A DNA stretch of 24,098 nt, taken from Scleromatobacter sp045810285 (lineage in GTDB: Bacteria > Pseudomonadota > Gammaproteobacteria > Burkholderiales > Burkholderiaceae_C). Shown here piece after piece: positions 9,173-16,136 of this stretch. The position numbers and the translations under genes were made by a program. How positions within the stretch are numbered: the stretch's first letter is position 1; every line of letters begins with the position of its first letter. Below the pieces are notes generated by a model. It did not search any database and was not told the origin of the DNA. It was given only the letters and a program-made list of their open reading frames with translations. The DNA lies in NCBI GenBank assembly GCA_045810285.1, contig JBJMWE010000363.1:1-24098 (forward strand). The letters run 5' to 3'.

Positions 9173-10074
9173 GCGGGGAACACGCCCGTCGACAGGTAGC
9201 GATCGCCACGGTCGCACACCACGAACACGATCGTCGCGTTCTCCAGCCGCTGCGCCACCTGCAGGGCGACCCAGCACGCGCCGGCCGAAGAGATGCCCGC
9301 GAACAGGCCTTCCTCGCGCGCGAGCCGCCGCGCCATCTCCTCGGCGTCCTGCTGGCTGACCTGGATCGTCTCGTCGATGCGCGACGGCTCGTAGATCCTG
9401 GGCTGGTACGCCTCGGGCCACTTGCGGATGCCCGGGATGCGCGAGCCCTCGGCCGGCTGCGCCCCGAGGATGCGCACCGCCGGGTTCTTCTCCTTGAGGA
9501 AGCGCGACACCCCCGTGATGGTGCCCGTCGTGCCCATCGCGCTCACGAAGTGCGTGATGCGGCCGTCGGTGTCGTGCCAGATCTCGGGGCCCGTCGTCTC
9601 GTAGTGCACGCGCGGGTTGTCGGGGTTGGCGAACTGGTCGAGCACCAGGCCCTTGCCGTCGGACTGCATCTGAAGGGCGAGGTCGCGCGCGTATTCCATG
9701 CCGCCGGACTTCGGCGTGAGGATCAGCTCGGCACCGTAGGCCTTCATCGTCTGGACACGCTCGACCGACAGGTCCTCCGGCATGATCAGCACCATGCGGT
9801 AGCCCTTGATGGCCGCGGCCATCGCCAGCGCGATGCCGGTATTGCCCGACGTCGCCTCGATCAGCGTGTCGCCCGGCCTGATCTGGCCGCGCTCCTCGGC
9901 GCCGCGGATCATCGAGATCGCCGGACGATCCTTCACCGAGCCGGCCGGGTTGTTGCCTTCCAGCTTGGCCAGGACGACGTTGCCGCGCGCGGCCATCTCC
10001 GCGCCGACGACGCGCTGCAGCCGCACCAGCGGCGTGTGGCCGATGGCCTCCTCGAGGGTCATGTAGTTCGGCAT
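9169..10074 (-). CDS. cysM: Cysteine synthase B (O-acetylserine sulfhydrylase)
   Basis: The protein has 301 residues. It is a pyridoxal-phosphate enzyme that makes cysteine from O-acetylserine (or related esters) and sulfide or thiosulfate. The PLP lysine is K48 in EGNNPAGSVKDRP, where NNPAGSVKDR is typical of CysM and distinguishes it from CysK. The phosphate/substrate loop SGNTG is at 76-80. MGTTGTITGVSRFLKEKNP and the C-terminal VVCDRGDRYLSTGVF also fit CysM. The ATG at 10074 gives MPNYMTLEEAIGHTPLVRL, a standard N terminus; a frame open further upstream crosses the tRNA gene on the other strand and is not coding. It is the first gene of the cysM-Nudix-TusA unit and is divergent from tRNA-Leu. 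Confidence 0.96.
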   Translation of the reverse strand: MPNYMTLEEAIGHTPLVRLQRVVGAEMAARGNVVLAKLEGNNPAGSVKDRPAISMIRGAEERGQIRPGDTLIEATSGNTGIALAMAAAIKGYRMVLIMPEDLSVERVQTMKAYGAELILTPKSGGMEYARDLALQMQSDGKGLVLDQFANPDNPRVHYETTGPEIWHDTDGRITHFVSAMGTTGTITGVSRFLKEKNPAVRILGAQPAEGSRIPGIRKWPEAYQPRIYEPSRIDETIQVSQQDAEEMARRLAREEGLFAGISSAGACWVALQVAQRLENATIVFVVCDRGDRYLSTGVFPA

Positions 10075-10153
10075 GGGCGCGTGGATCCGGGTGCGGCTCG
10101 GCTGGACAGGAAGCCCGCATTGTCGCAGCGCGCCACAACCCTCACCTTCGTCA

Positions 10154-10162
10154 TGTGATAAT
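10154..10162 (+). promoter_or_regulatory. Extended -10 promoter for tRNA-Leu
   Basis: TGTGATAAT has the extended -10 form TGn followed by GATAAT (10157-10162, five of six consensus bases), 46 nt before the tRNA. No good -35 box is present, which is tolerated with an extended -10. The surrounding sequence is GC-rich, so the AT-rich box stands out. Confidence 0.45.
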
Positions 10163-10208
10163 CCGCCCCCTGCGCACGTGAGCACGCGTTCACGCTGCAG
10201 CACCCCCT

Positions 10209-10293
10209 GCCTCGGTGGCGTAATCGGTAGCCGCGACGGACTCAAAATCCGTTCTCGAAAGGGGTGTCGGTTCGAGTCCGACCCGAGGCACCA
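10209..10293 (+). tRNA. tRNA-Leu (anticodon CAA)
   Basis: Acceptor arms GCCTCGG (10209-10215) and CCGAGGC (10283-10289) pair perfectly, followed by discriminator A and an encoded CCA (10291-10293). The T arm is GTCGG-TTCGAGT-CCGAC (10266-10282). The anticodon loop CTCAAAA reads CAA, decoding the leucine codon UUG. The long variable arm between the anticodon and T arms makes it a class II tRNA, as expected for leucine. The total length of 85 nt with CCA is normal. A short inverted repeat CCCGCC-GAT-GGCGGG follows about 20 nt downstream but has no T-run. Confidence 0.97.
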
Positions 10294-10477
10294 GGCCCAG
10301 CAGCGGCGCGCACCCGCCGATGGCGGGCAGGCGCTGGCGATCATCGGGCGCCGCCTCGGACTCGCGGGATACTGGCCCGGCAGCTGGACGCCCGTTCTCG
10401 CGTCGCTGAGCCTGGTCGCGCTCGTGTCCTGGCTCGCGGCGGTGGCTGCCTTCGTGATCAAGCATGGAACCTTCCGA

Positions 10478-10834
10478 ATGCGCATTCGACATCTCCTCGC
10501 CCTCGCCTGCACGGCCCTCGTCCTGGCCACCACGGCCCACGCCGCCGGCAAGCCCGTGATCGGCATCAGCTTCTCCATCGAGACCGACGGCTTCTTCAGC
10601 ACCACGTTGAAGAAGGTGACGGTCACGTCCGTGAAGCCGGGCCTGCCCGCGGAGAAGGCCGGCGTGCAGGCGGGCGACGAGATCGTCGCGGCCAACGACA
10701 TCCCCATCGTCGGCACGCCCGGCTCGAAGCTCAAGAGCGTGATGGAGGACGCCAAGCCGGGCGACCACCTGAAGCTGCGCGTGCATCGCGCCAGCGGCGA
10801 ACAGCTTGTCGACATCGTCGTCGGCGAGCGCTGA
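10478..10834 (+). CDS. Small secreted PDZ-domain protein
   Basis: The protein has 118 residues. The N terminus (MRIRHLLALACTALVLATTAHAA) is a Sec signal peptide with likely cleavage after residue 22 or 23. The mature part contains a PDZ-type domain of about 80 residues: VTVTSVKPGLPAEKAGVQAGDEIVAANDIPI is the classic carboxylate-binding loop and GD-I-V core. No protease domain is attached, so it is a stand-alone periplasmic PDZ protein. It may act as an adaptor or regulator of a protease, but this is not shown. GGAA at 10467-10470 is correctly spaced for the ATG at 10478. The same frame is open about 130 codons upstream, and its last 30 codons are hydrophobic; that stretch is noted separately. 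A close homologue was not recognised. Confidence 0.75.
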   Translation: MRIRHLLALACTALVLATTAHAAGKPVIGISFSIETDGFFSTTLKKVTVTSVKPGLPAEKAGVQAGDEIVAANDIPIVGTPGSKLKSVMEDAKPGDHLKLRVHRASGEQLVDIVVGER

Positions 10835-10979
10835 GCAGGCTCGCCCCGCCGGGCGACGATTTTTCGCAACCTGGGTGACAGCCGTCGGCCGCGCGTGAAT
10901 TCGAGCATCGGTGCCGACCCTGCCGGCGCGCCGCCCAACGCGCCCGTGGCACACTGAAACTCCACTGCCTCGCCCTGCC

Positions 10980-11636
10980 ATGCAAGCTCCGCCGCCCATC
11001 ACCCGCATCCTGTTGATCGTCTGCACCGTGCTGCTGTTCGCCTCGCAGATTCCCGCGCTGGGAATGCTGATGGGCCAATGGCTGGCGCTGCATCCGGCGC
11101 TGTCCGGCTTCTGGCCGTGGCAGTTGCTGACGTTCGGCTTCGTGCACGTGCAGGTGCTGAACTGGCTGTTCAACATGATGATGCTGTACTACTTCGGCTC
11201 CGAGCTGGAAGGCATCTGGGGCGAGCGCCGCTACATCCAGTTCCTGGCGGCCAGCGCGCTGACGGCCGCGGCCGTCTACCTGTTGCTCACGCTGCTGCCG
11301 TCCTTGCTGGGCTGGTCGCTGGCAACCGCGCCGCTGTTCGACTCGACGAGCGTTGCGTTCGGCATCCTGATCGCCGTGGCCATCCTGTTTCCGCACCGGC
11401 CCATCCGCCTGTTCTTCGTGCTCGAGGTCACGCAGCGCGTGGCCGCCTGGATCTTCCTGGGCATCAGCGTGTTCGTGATGCTCGGCGACTTCGGCTACGG
11501 ATCGGCCGCGTGGGCGCGCGATCTCGCGCAGTTCGGCGGCGCGCTCGGCGGCTACCTGATGCTGTTGTACTGGCGCTGGCGCCCGCCGTCGTTCAGGCGC
11601 AAGAAGTCGCCGCCGCACATCCGGCGCGTGCACTGA
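10980..11636 (+). CDS. Rhomboid-fold membrane protein lacking catalytic residues
   Basis: The protein has 218 residues with about six membrane segments. The rhomboid framework is clear: PWQLLTFGFVHVQVLNWLFNMMMLYYFG (residues 46-73), GELEGIWGERR-like loop, then TSVAFG and AQFGGALGGYL. Compared with active rhomboid proteases such as E. coli GlpG (catalytic Ser in GxSG and His in the last membrane helix), the GxSG position reads DSTS (121-124), the last-helix histidine is Q184, and the second histidine of the HxxxN motif is N61; only H56 and N65 remain. It is therefore probably a pseudorhomboid that binds or chaperones membrane substrates rather than cutting them. The start is ATG at 10980; a longer frame from 10911 has a non-membrane, arginine-rich extension. 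It converges on the next gene with a 6-nt gap. Confidence 0.82.
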   Translation: MQAPPPITRILLIVCTVLLFASQIPALGMLMGQWLALHPALSGFWPWQLLTFGFVHVQVLNWLFNMMMLYYFGSELEGIWGERRYIQFLAASALTAAAVYLLLTLLPSLLGWSLATAPLFDSTSVAFGILIAVAILFPHRPIRLFFVLEVTQRVAAWIFLGISVFVMLGDFGYGSAAWARDLAQFGGALGGYLMLLYWRWRPPSFRRKKSPPHIRRVH

Positions 11637-11642
11637 CGCGCG

Positions 11643-12518
11643 TCAATCCGCGAGGCCTTCGCGGATCGTCGGCCGCGTCAACCGAAGTCGCAGTTCGCGC
11701 TTCATCCGTCCGTTGGAGAGCCGGCGCGATTCGTCGAGGAAGCTCCACTGCGCGGGCGTGAAGCGCTCTCCCGCCTGCGCGCGCGTCACGCGCTCGGGGC
11801 GCGGCAGGCCGCAGAGGTCGGCCACCAGGTCGTAGTAGTCGCCCGTCTTCATGTCCGTGTCGTCGCACACCTGCACGACGCGCTGGGGGCGGCCGCGCCA
11901 CAGGGCGGCGACGCAGGCGCGCGCGAGGTCGTCGGCGTGGATGTGGTTGGTGTAGCCGTCGTCGGCGGCCGCCAGCACCGGCGTGCCGCGGCGCACGCGA
12001 TCTTGCGGCCGGCCGCCCTCGCGGTCGCCGGCGTAGATGCCGGGGATGCGCAGGACGCTCGCGCGCACGCCCGTCGCGCGTCCCCACGTACGCAGGCGCG
12101 ACTCGGCGTCGACGCGGCGCACGGCACGGTCGGTGGTCGCGTTCAGCGGGCGCGTCTCCTGCACGAGCGCGCCGCGACAGTCGCCGTAGACACCGGTCGT
12201 GCTCGCATAGACCACGCAGGACGGCAGCGTCCGGCGGCTGAGCGCCGCGAGCAGCGCGGCGATGCGCGGGTCGCTGCGCCCGGTGGGGGGCGGCGGCGCG
12301 AGGTACAGCACCGCGTCGGCCAGGCCGGCCAGGCGAGCCAGCGATGCGGGCTCGTCCAGGTTGCCGACGACGGGCCGCACGCCGGCGGCGCGCAGCGCGT
12401 CGCAGCGCGCGGGCGACGACGTCAGCGCCAGCACGCGCAGGCGGCCGCCGAGGGCATGCACGACGCGCAGGCCGACATCGCCGCAGCCGATGATCAGGAG
12501 GGTGGGTTGACGCGCCAT
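11643..12518 (-). CDS. NAD-dependent epimerase/dehydratase-like protein (SDR family)
   Basis: The protein has 291 residues. The N-terminal dinucleotide-binding motif is GCGDVGLRV (G11-x-G13-x2-G16). A serine/threonine-rich active-site region reads YASTTGVYGDCRG (104-116), followed by the ETRPLN and RVDAE signature of the extended/atypical SDR group that includes E. coli YeeZ. IHADDLARAC and DYYDLVADLCGLPRP are also typical. The usual SDR YxxxK dyad is not evident, as in other YeeZ-like proteins, so catalytic activity is uncertain. It follows the EamA transporter by 15 nt on the same strand and likely shares its transcript. The substrate is unknown. ATG at 12518 is the only reasonable start before the Rossmann strand. 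Confidence 0.85.
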   Translation of the reverse strand: MARQPTLLIIGCGDVGLRVVHALGGRLRVLALTSSPARCDALRAAGVRPVVGNLDEPASLARLAGLADAVLYLAPPPPTGRSDPRIAALLAALSRRTLPSCVVYASTTGVYGDCRGALVQETRPLNATTDRAVRRVDAESRLRTWGRATGVRASVLRIPGIYAGDREGGRPQDRVRRGTPVLAAADDGYTNHIHADDLARACVAALWRGRPQRVVQVCDDTDMKTGDYYDLVADLCGLPRPERVTRAQAGERFTPAQWSFLDESRRLSNGRMKRELRLRLTRPTIREGLAD

Positions 12519-12533
12519 GAGCGGCGCATTGTC

Positions 12534-13433
12534 TCAACCCCGGCGTTCACCCGCGATGACCAGGGCCAGACCGGCCAGGATCAGCGCGATGCCGGCCAGG
12601 CCGCTGGCGCGCAGCGGCTCGCCCAGCAGCAGCACCGCCAGCGTGAACGCGGTCAGCGGCTCGCCGAGCGCCAGCGCCACGCCGGTCGCCCCCGAGATGA
12701 AGCGCAGCGCCGTGCTGAACAGCAGGTAGGACACCCCGGTGGCCACCACGCCCAGCCAGGCGACGACGAGCCAGGTGCGCGCGTCCGCCGCGGCCAGGTC
12801 GGCCGGTCCCGACGGGGCGATCGCCCATGCGGCCGGCAACGCGATGGCGGCGGCCGTGCCGAACACCCACAGGCTGGCGCGCGCCGGCGAGGCGTGATCC
12901 GACAGCGACTTGGCCGTCAACGTGTAGATCGCGTACGACAGGCCCGCGGCCAGGCACAGCAGCAGGCCGCCGAGGCCGGCGGCCGCCGGGCCACCGCCGC
13001 CCAGCGCGATGGCCGCGCCGCCCGAAATGGCGAGTGCCGTGCCCAGCCACCACAGCGGCACCGGCGCGCGCCGCGTGACCAGCGCCTGCAGCGCGCCGGC
13101 GAACAGCGGCCCGCTGCCGATGGCCACGGTGGTGCCCACCGCCACGCCCGCCAGCCGCACGCCGGCGAAGAACGCGAGGTTGTAGGCGGCGATGGCCGCA
13201 CCCGCGAGCAGCTGGCGCTTCCACAGGCCGCCCTGGTGCGGTCGTGCCGCCGCCCCGCGCTCGGTGACGGCCACCAGCCCCGCGAAGAACAGCGCGGCGA
13301 TGACCAGGCGCAGCGCGCCGATCCAGTAAGGCGACAGGTGCGCGCCGGCGAAATGCTGGGACGTGCCGGTCGTGCCCCACAGCACGGCCGCCGCCAGCGC
13401 GAGGACGATGCCTGGCCAGGATGCAGTCTTCAT
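12534..13433 (-). CDS. EamA/DMT-superfamily transporter
   Basis: The protein has 299 residues and ten predicted membrane helices arranged as two EamA repeats. The first begins GIVLALAAAVLWGTTGTS and the second AGLGGLLLCLAAGLSYAIY. The second repeat ends with ALALGEPLTAFTLAVLLLGEPL, the conserved EamA C-terminal motif. Members export amino acids, nucleosides or other metabolites across the inner membrane, but the substrate cannot be assigned from sequence. It is the first gene of a two-gene unit with the SDR-family gene. Upstream lies a 316-nt gap filled largely by a palindromic element, separating it from an AraC-type regulator on the same strand. The start is ATG at 13433 (MKTASWPG). Confidence 0.9.
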   Translation of the reverse strand: MKTASWPGIVLALAAAVLWGTTGTSQHFAGAHLSPYWIGALRLVIAALFFAGLVAVTERGAAARPHQGGLWKRQLLAGAAIAAYNLAFFAGVRLAGVAVGTTVAIGSGPLFAGALQALVTRRAPVPLWWLGTALAISGGAAIALGGGGPAAAGLGGLLLCLAAGLSYAIYTLTAKSLSDHASPARASLWVFGTAAAIALPAAWAIAPSGPADLAAADARTWLVVAWLGVVATGVSYLLFSTALRFISGATGVALALGEPLTAFTLAVLLLGEPLRASGLAGIALILAGLALVIAGERRG

Positions 13434-13749
13434 GCGGCCATGGTGGCGCGGTATCGCGGCGGATTTGTCGAGAGGCTCTCGACTTCCGGATGGGACGGTG
13501 CAATTCGGGGTCAGGCACCGCCCGGATGCGTCGATGACGTCCCGGCGACGGTGTCCGGGCGGAGCCAGACCCCTCCGGCGGGCGCACTCGCGAGGCGCCC
13601 GCCGCCGGGGTCTGGCTCCGCCGCATGCTGCTGCCCGAACGGCACAGGATGGGCTGGGCGGTATCTGACCCCGGCTTCGATCACGCTGCGGCGCCGCCGG
13701 GCGGTGCCTGGCGCCGATCCTGAAGGCCAGGGCGTGGCCAGTCGCGCCT
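13434..13749. repeat. Complex palindromic element in the EamA-AraC gap
   Basis: This 316-nt gap has no gene. It holds an inner inverted repeat of 27-nt arms (13558-13584 and 13596-13622, two internal mismatches, 11-nt loop) with GGAGCCAGACCCC at its base. An outer 14-bp inverted repeat is CAGGCACCGCCCGG (13512-13525 and 13697-13710). A 22-nt segment at 13498-13519, ending GGGGTCAGGCACC, and the GGTATCTGACCCCGG at 13660-13674 contain related GTCAG motifs in opposite orientation. The segment resembles in length and pattern the 22-nt units found at 16028 and 23902. No ORF is credible here. Confidence 0.75.
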
Positions 13750-14427
13750 TCAGTCGTCGCGCAATCCGCGCACGCCCACCGCGCGATCGCGCCGCAGCGC
13801 GTGCGCGAGCGCGCTGGCCGTGGCGTAGCCCACCCGCGCGGCGGCGGCCTCCAGCGTCAGTCCGCGCTTGAGCAGGCGCTGCGCCTCGTCCAGCCGCAGC
13901 GCGCGCAGCCAGGCCTGTGGCGACTGCCCCGTCAGCTCCAGCAGCCGCGCGTGGAAGCGCTGCGGGCTCAGCAGGCAGCGCCCGGCCATGCGCGCGGTGG
14001 TCCACGGCTCATGCAGCGCAGCGGCCAGCTCCGCGTGCAGGCGGTCCAGCGCGAGGCCGCGCCGCACGCCCGCGCGCGGGGCGCCGAGGATCGCGGCCAG
14101 CAGGTCGTCGGCGTCCGACTGTCCCACCAGCGCGCGCACGCCGGCCGTGACGGGAAAGCGCCGGGCCCGGTCGAGCCCGCGCTGCATCGGCACGTCCATC
14201 ACCACCATGCGCAGGTCGGGCGACGCCGCGTACGCATGCGTCACGCCGGCCGGGATGATGAGGCCGCAGGAGTTGTCGGAGAAGTCGGCCGCCGCGCCGA
14301 CCTCGATGTCCATGCGGCCGCGCCAGGCGAACAGGACCTGCGCGTAGTCGTGCTCGTGCACGGTCTGCTCGCCGCTGTAGGAGCGGATGCTCAGCAGCGG
14401 TCCGGCGGGGACGGCATGGCGGGACAT
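13750..14427 (-). CDS. AraC-family transcriptional regulator
   Basis: The protein has 225 residues. An N-terminal cupin-like sensing domain (GEQTVHEHDYAQVLFAWRG, then IIPAGVTHAYAASPD, with metal- or ligand-site histidines H24, H26, H64) is followed by two helix-turn-helix units in the C-terminal third. The second is recognisable as LTLEAAAARVGYATASALAHALRRD. It is shorter than classical AraC (about 290) because the sensing domain is compact. It is transcribed away from the ferredoxin-type reductase gene, whose start is 86 nt upstream, so it might regulate that gene or the EamA unit; this is inference. ATG at 14427 was chosen because the longer frame runs through the divergent promoter region. 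The effector is unknown. Confidence 0.88.
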   Translation of the reverse strand: MSRHAVPAGPLLSIRSYSGEQTVHEHDYAQVLFAWRGRMDIEVGAAADFSDNSCGLIIPAGVTHAYAASPDLRMVVMDVPMQRGLDRARRFPVTAGVRALVGQSDADDLLAAILGAPRAGVRRGLALDRLHAELAAALHEPWTTARMAGRCLLSPQRFHARLLELTGQSPQAWLRALRLDEAQRLLKRGLTLEAAAARVGYATASALAHALRRDRAVGVRGLRDD

Positions 14428-14459
14428 GGCGAAGTGTAGGGCGCGCCACGCCGCCGCGG

Positions 14460-14465
14460 GATAAT
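14460..14465 (+). promoter_or_regulatory. Possible -10 box before the flavin reductase gene
   Basis: GATAAT lies 48 nt upstream of the ATG at 14513, in the 85-nt divergent gap with the AraC-type gene. It matches five of six -10 bases. No clear -35 box is found at the right distance, which would fit activator dependence, but this is speculative. Confidence 0.35.
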
Positions 14466-14512
14466 CCGCCATTCGGTGCCGCAAAGGCACCCATCGTGCC
14501 CCGCCTGCGACC

Positions 14513-15550
14513 ATGACCTTCACCGTGACCCTCCACCCCGCCGAGCGGGCCTTCGACGTCGCCCGCGACGAGACCATCCTGTCGGCCGCCATCCGCGCCG
14601 GCGTGGGCCTGCCCTACGGCTGCCGCGACGGCGCGTGCGGCTCGTGCAAGAGCAAGCTCAAGGACGGCCGCGTGATCCACGGCGCGCACCAGCACAAGGC
14701 GCTGTCCGAGGCCGAGGAGGCCGCCGGCCTGATCCTGACCTGCTGCGCCACGCCGCAGACCGACTGCGTGGTCGAGGCCCGCATGGTGGTGGGCGCCGGC
14801 GAGTACCCGATCAGCAAGATGCCCGGCCGCGTGCTGAGCCTGGAGCGCCCGTCGGCCGACGTGGCCGTGGTGCGCGTGCAGCTGCCGGCGACACAGCCGT
14901 TCCGCTACCGCGCCGGCCAGTACGTCGAGTTCATCCTGCGCGACGGCTCGCGCCGCAGCTACTCGATGGCCAACGCGCCGCACAACCTCGGCACGCCCGC
15001 GGCCATCGAGCTGCACATCCGCCACATGCCCGGCGGAAAGTTCACCGACCACGTCTTCGGCGCGATGAAGGAGAAGGACATCCTGCGCATGGAAGGGCCG
15101 TTCGGCAGCTTCTTCCTGCGCGAGGAAAGCGACAAGCCGATCGTGCTGCTCGCCTCGGGCACCGGCTTCGCGCCGATCAAGGCGCTCGTCGAGCAGATGC
15201 ACCACCTCGGCAGCATCCGCCCGGTGCGGCTCTACTGGGGCGCGCGCCGCAAGGCCGACCTCTACCTGCGCGACTGGCTTGCCACGGCCACGGCGCTGCT
15301 GCCGCAACTGGAAGTGGTGCCGGTGCTGTCGGAGCCGGCGCCGGAAGATGCCTGGACAGGGCGCACGGGCTTCGTCCACCAGGCGGTGATGGCCGACCTG
15401 CCCGATCTCTCGGGCCACCAGGTCTACGCCTGCGGCGTGCCCGTCATGGTGGAGTCGGCGCAGCGCGATTTCGTCGCGCAATGCCACCTGCCCGAGGACG
15501 AGTTCTACGCCGACAGCTTCACGTCGGAGGCCGACAAGCACGGCGACTGA
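14513..15550 (+). CDS. Ferredoxin-type NAD(P)H:flavin reductase (CDP-6-deoxy-delta-3,4-glucoseen reductase-like)
   Basis: The protein has 345 residues. The N-terminal 2Fe-2S domain has C37-x4-C42-x2-C45 and a fourth ligand at C77 or C78 (YGCRDGACGSCKSKL, LTCCA). An FAD-binding barrel follows, with RSYSMAN at 148-154, and an NAD-binding domain with ASGTGFAPIKA (214-224) and YACGVPVMVESA near the C terminus. This is the class of electron-transfer reductases that includes AscD/RfbI, benzoate dioxygenase reductase and methane monooxygenase reductase. In Burkholderiales it is commonly annotated as CDP-6-deoxy-delta-3,4-glucoseen reductase. There are no deoxysugar or oxygenase genes nearby, so that name should be treated as structural only. 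It supplies electrons from NAD(P)H to an unidentified partner. Confidence 0.9.
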   Translation: MTFTVTLHPAERAFDVARDETILSAAIRAGVGLPYGCRDGACGSCKSKLKDGRVIHGAHQHKALSEAEEAAGLILTCCATPQTDCVVEARMVVGAGEYPISKMPGRVLSLERPSADVAVVRVQLPATQPFRYRAGQYVEFILRDGSRRSYSMANAPHNLGTPAAIELHIRHMPGGKFTDHVFGAMKEKDILRMEGPFGSFFLREESDKPIVLLASGTGFAPIKALVEQMHHLGSIRPVRLYWGARRKADLYLRDWLATATALLPQLEVVPVLSEPAPEDAWTGRTGFVHQAVMADLPDLSGHQVYACGVPVMVESAQRDFVAQCHLPEDEFYADSFTSEADKHGD

Positions 15551-15596
15551 AGCCCGCGCCTGTCGTTCGCGCCCCGCAGGAGCCCAGTCGCAGCCG

Positions 15597-16022
15597 ATGG
15601 TTTTCGACACCTTGCCCCATCAACTCGCGTGGTCGCTGATGATCGGCGGCGAGATCTTCGTCGTCGCCGCGCTGTGGCCGCTGTCCGAATGGGCCACGAC
15701 GGCGTGGCGCCATCGCGGCTTCCTCGTCGCCCTGCTCGTGGCGCTGGCCTGCGTCCTGGTCAACCTGCGCGCCTTCGCGCCCGCCCGCCTGTTCGCCGAC
15801 CCGGTGCACGTCGGCCAGGTGATGGCCTGGTTCGTCGTGCCACTGTTCCTCGCGTTCCCCGGCGCGGTGTGCGTGGCCTCGGGACAGTCGCTGCGCCATG
15901 CCGGCGTGCCGGCCCGACCGGCACGCATCGTCGCCCTCACGGTGGCGGCGCTCACGGCCCTGGTGGCGCCGCTGGCCGCAATGTCGGCGGCCTGCGTCCT
16001 GGGCGGAATGTGCCTGCGGTGA
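15597..16022 (+). CDS. Small hypothetical membrane protein
   Basis: The protein has 141 residues, with four hydrophobic segments at about residues 9-29, 41-58, 72-92 and 108-128. It contains two cysteines close to the C terminus (C132, C139) and few charges between helices. The architecture recalls short CopD-like or DUF membrane proteins, but I recognise no diagnostic motif. It starts 46 nt after the reductase stop on the same strand and may be co-transcribed, so it could be a membrane partner in electron transfer; this is inference. The ATG at 15597 has only a weak GGAG about 14 nt upstream. It ends six nt before the palindrome at 16028. Confidence 0.7.
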   Translation: MVFDTLPHQLAWSLMIGGEIFVVAALWPLSEWATTAWRHRGFLVALLVALACVLVNLRAFAPARLFADPVHVGQVMAWFVVPLFLAFPGAVCVASGQSLRHAGVPARPARIVALTVAALTALVAPLAAMSAACVLGGMCLR

Positions 16023-16027
16023 TGCCC

Positions 16028-16108
16028 GGTGTCAGGTCTTGAAAGTTGCGCGCCAGGCTGGTCGTGCCGAGCGAGCGTCCTCCCGCGCAACTTTCAAGAC
16101 CTGACACC
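16028..16108. repeat. Perfect 25-bp inverted repeat with 22-nt GGTGTCAG unit
   Basis: The left arm 16028-16052 and right arm 16084-16108 are perfect reverse complements (25 of 25), separated by 31 nt. Each arm begins with GGTGTCAGGTCTTGAA and ends AGTTGCGCG. The first 22 nt are identical to the outer units of the element at 23902. It sits between a membrane-protein gene (stop at 16022) and the convergent sugar-binding-protein gene (stop at 16137). It could end transcription in both directions, though it has no T-run. Confidence 0.92.
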
Positions 16109-16136
16109 AACCCGCGAGGCCTGTCCCGACCTGCTG

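Noticed and set aside
10209..10293. tRNA-Leu as an integration site for a mobile island
   Set aside because: No integrase gene and no second copy of the tRNA 3' end was noticed in the window; the downstream genes look native.
11937..13871. A 644-codon plus-strand frame opposite the SDR, EamA and AraC genes
   Set aside because: Composition is R/A/G/Q-rich without motifs, and all three minus-strand genes have clear family signatures.
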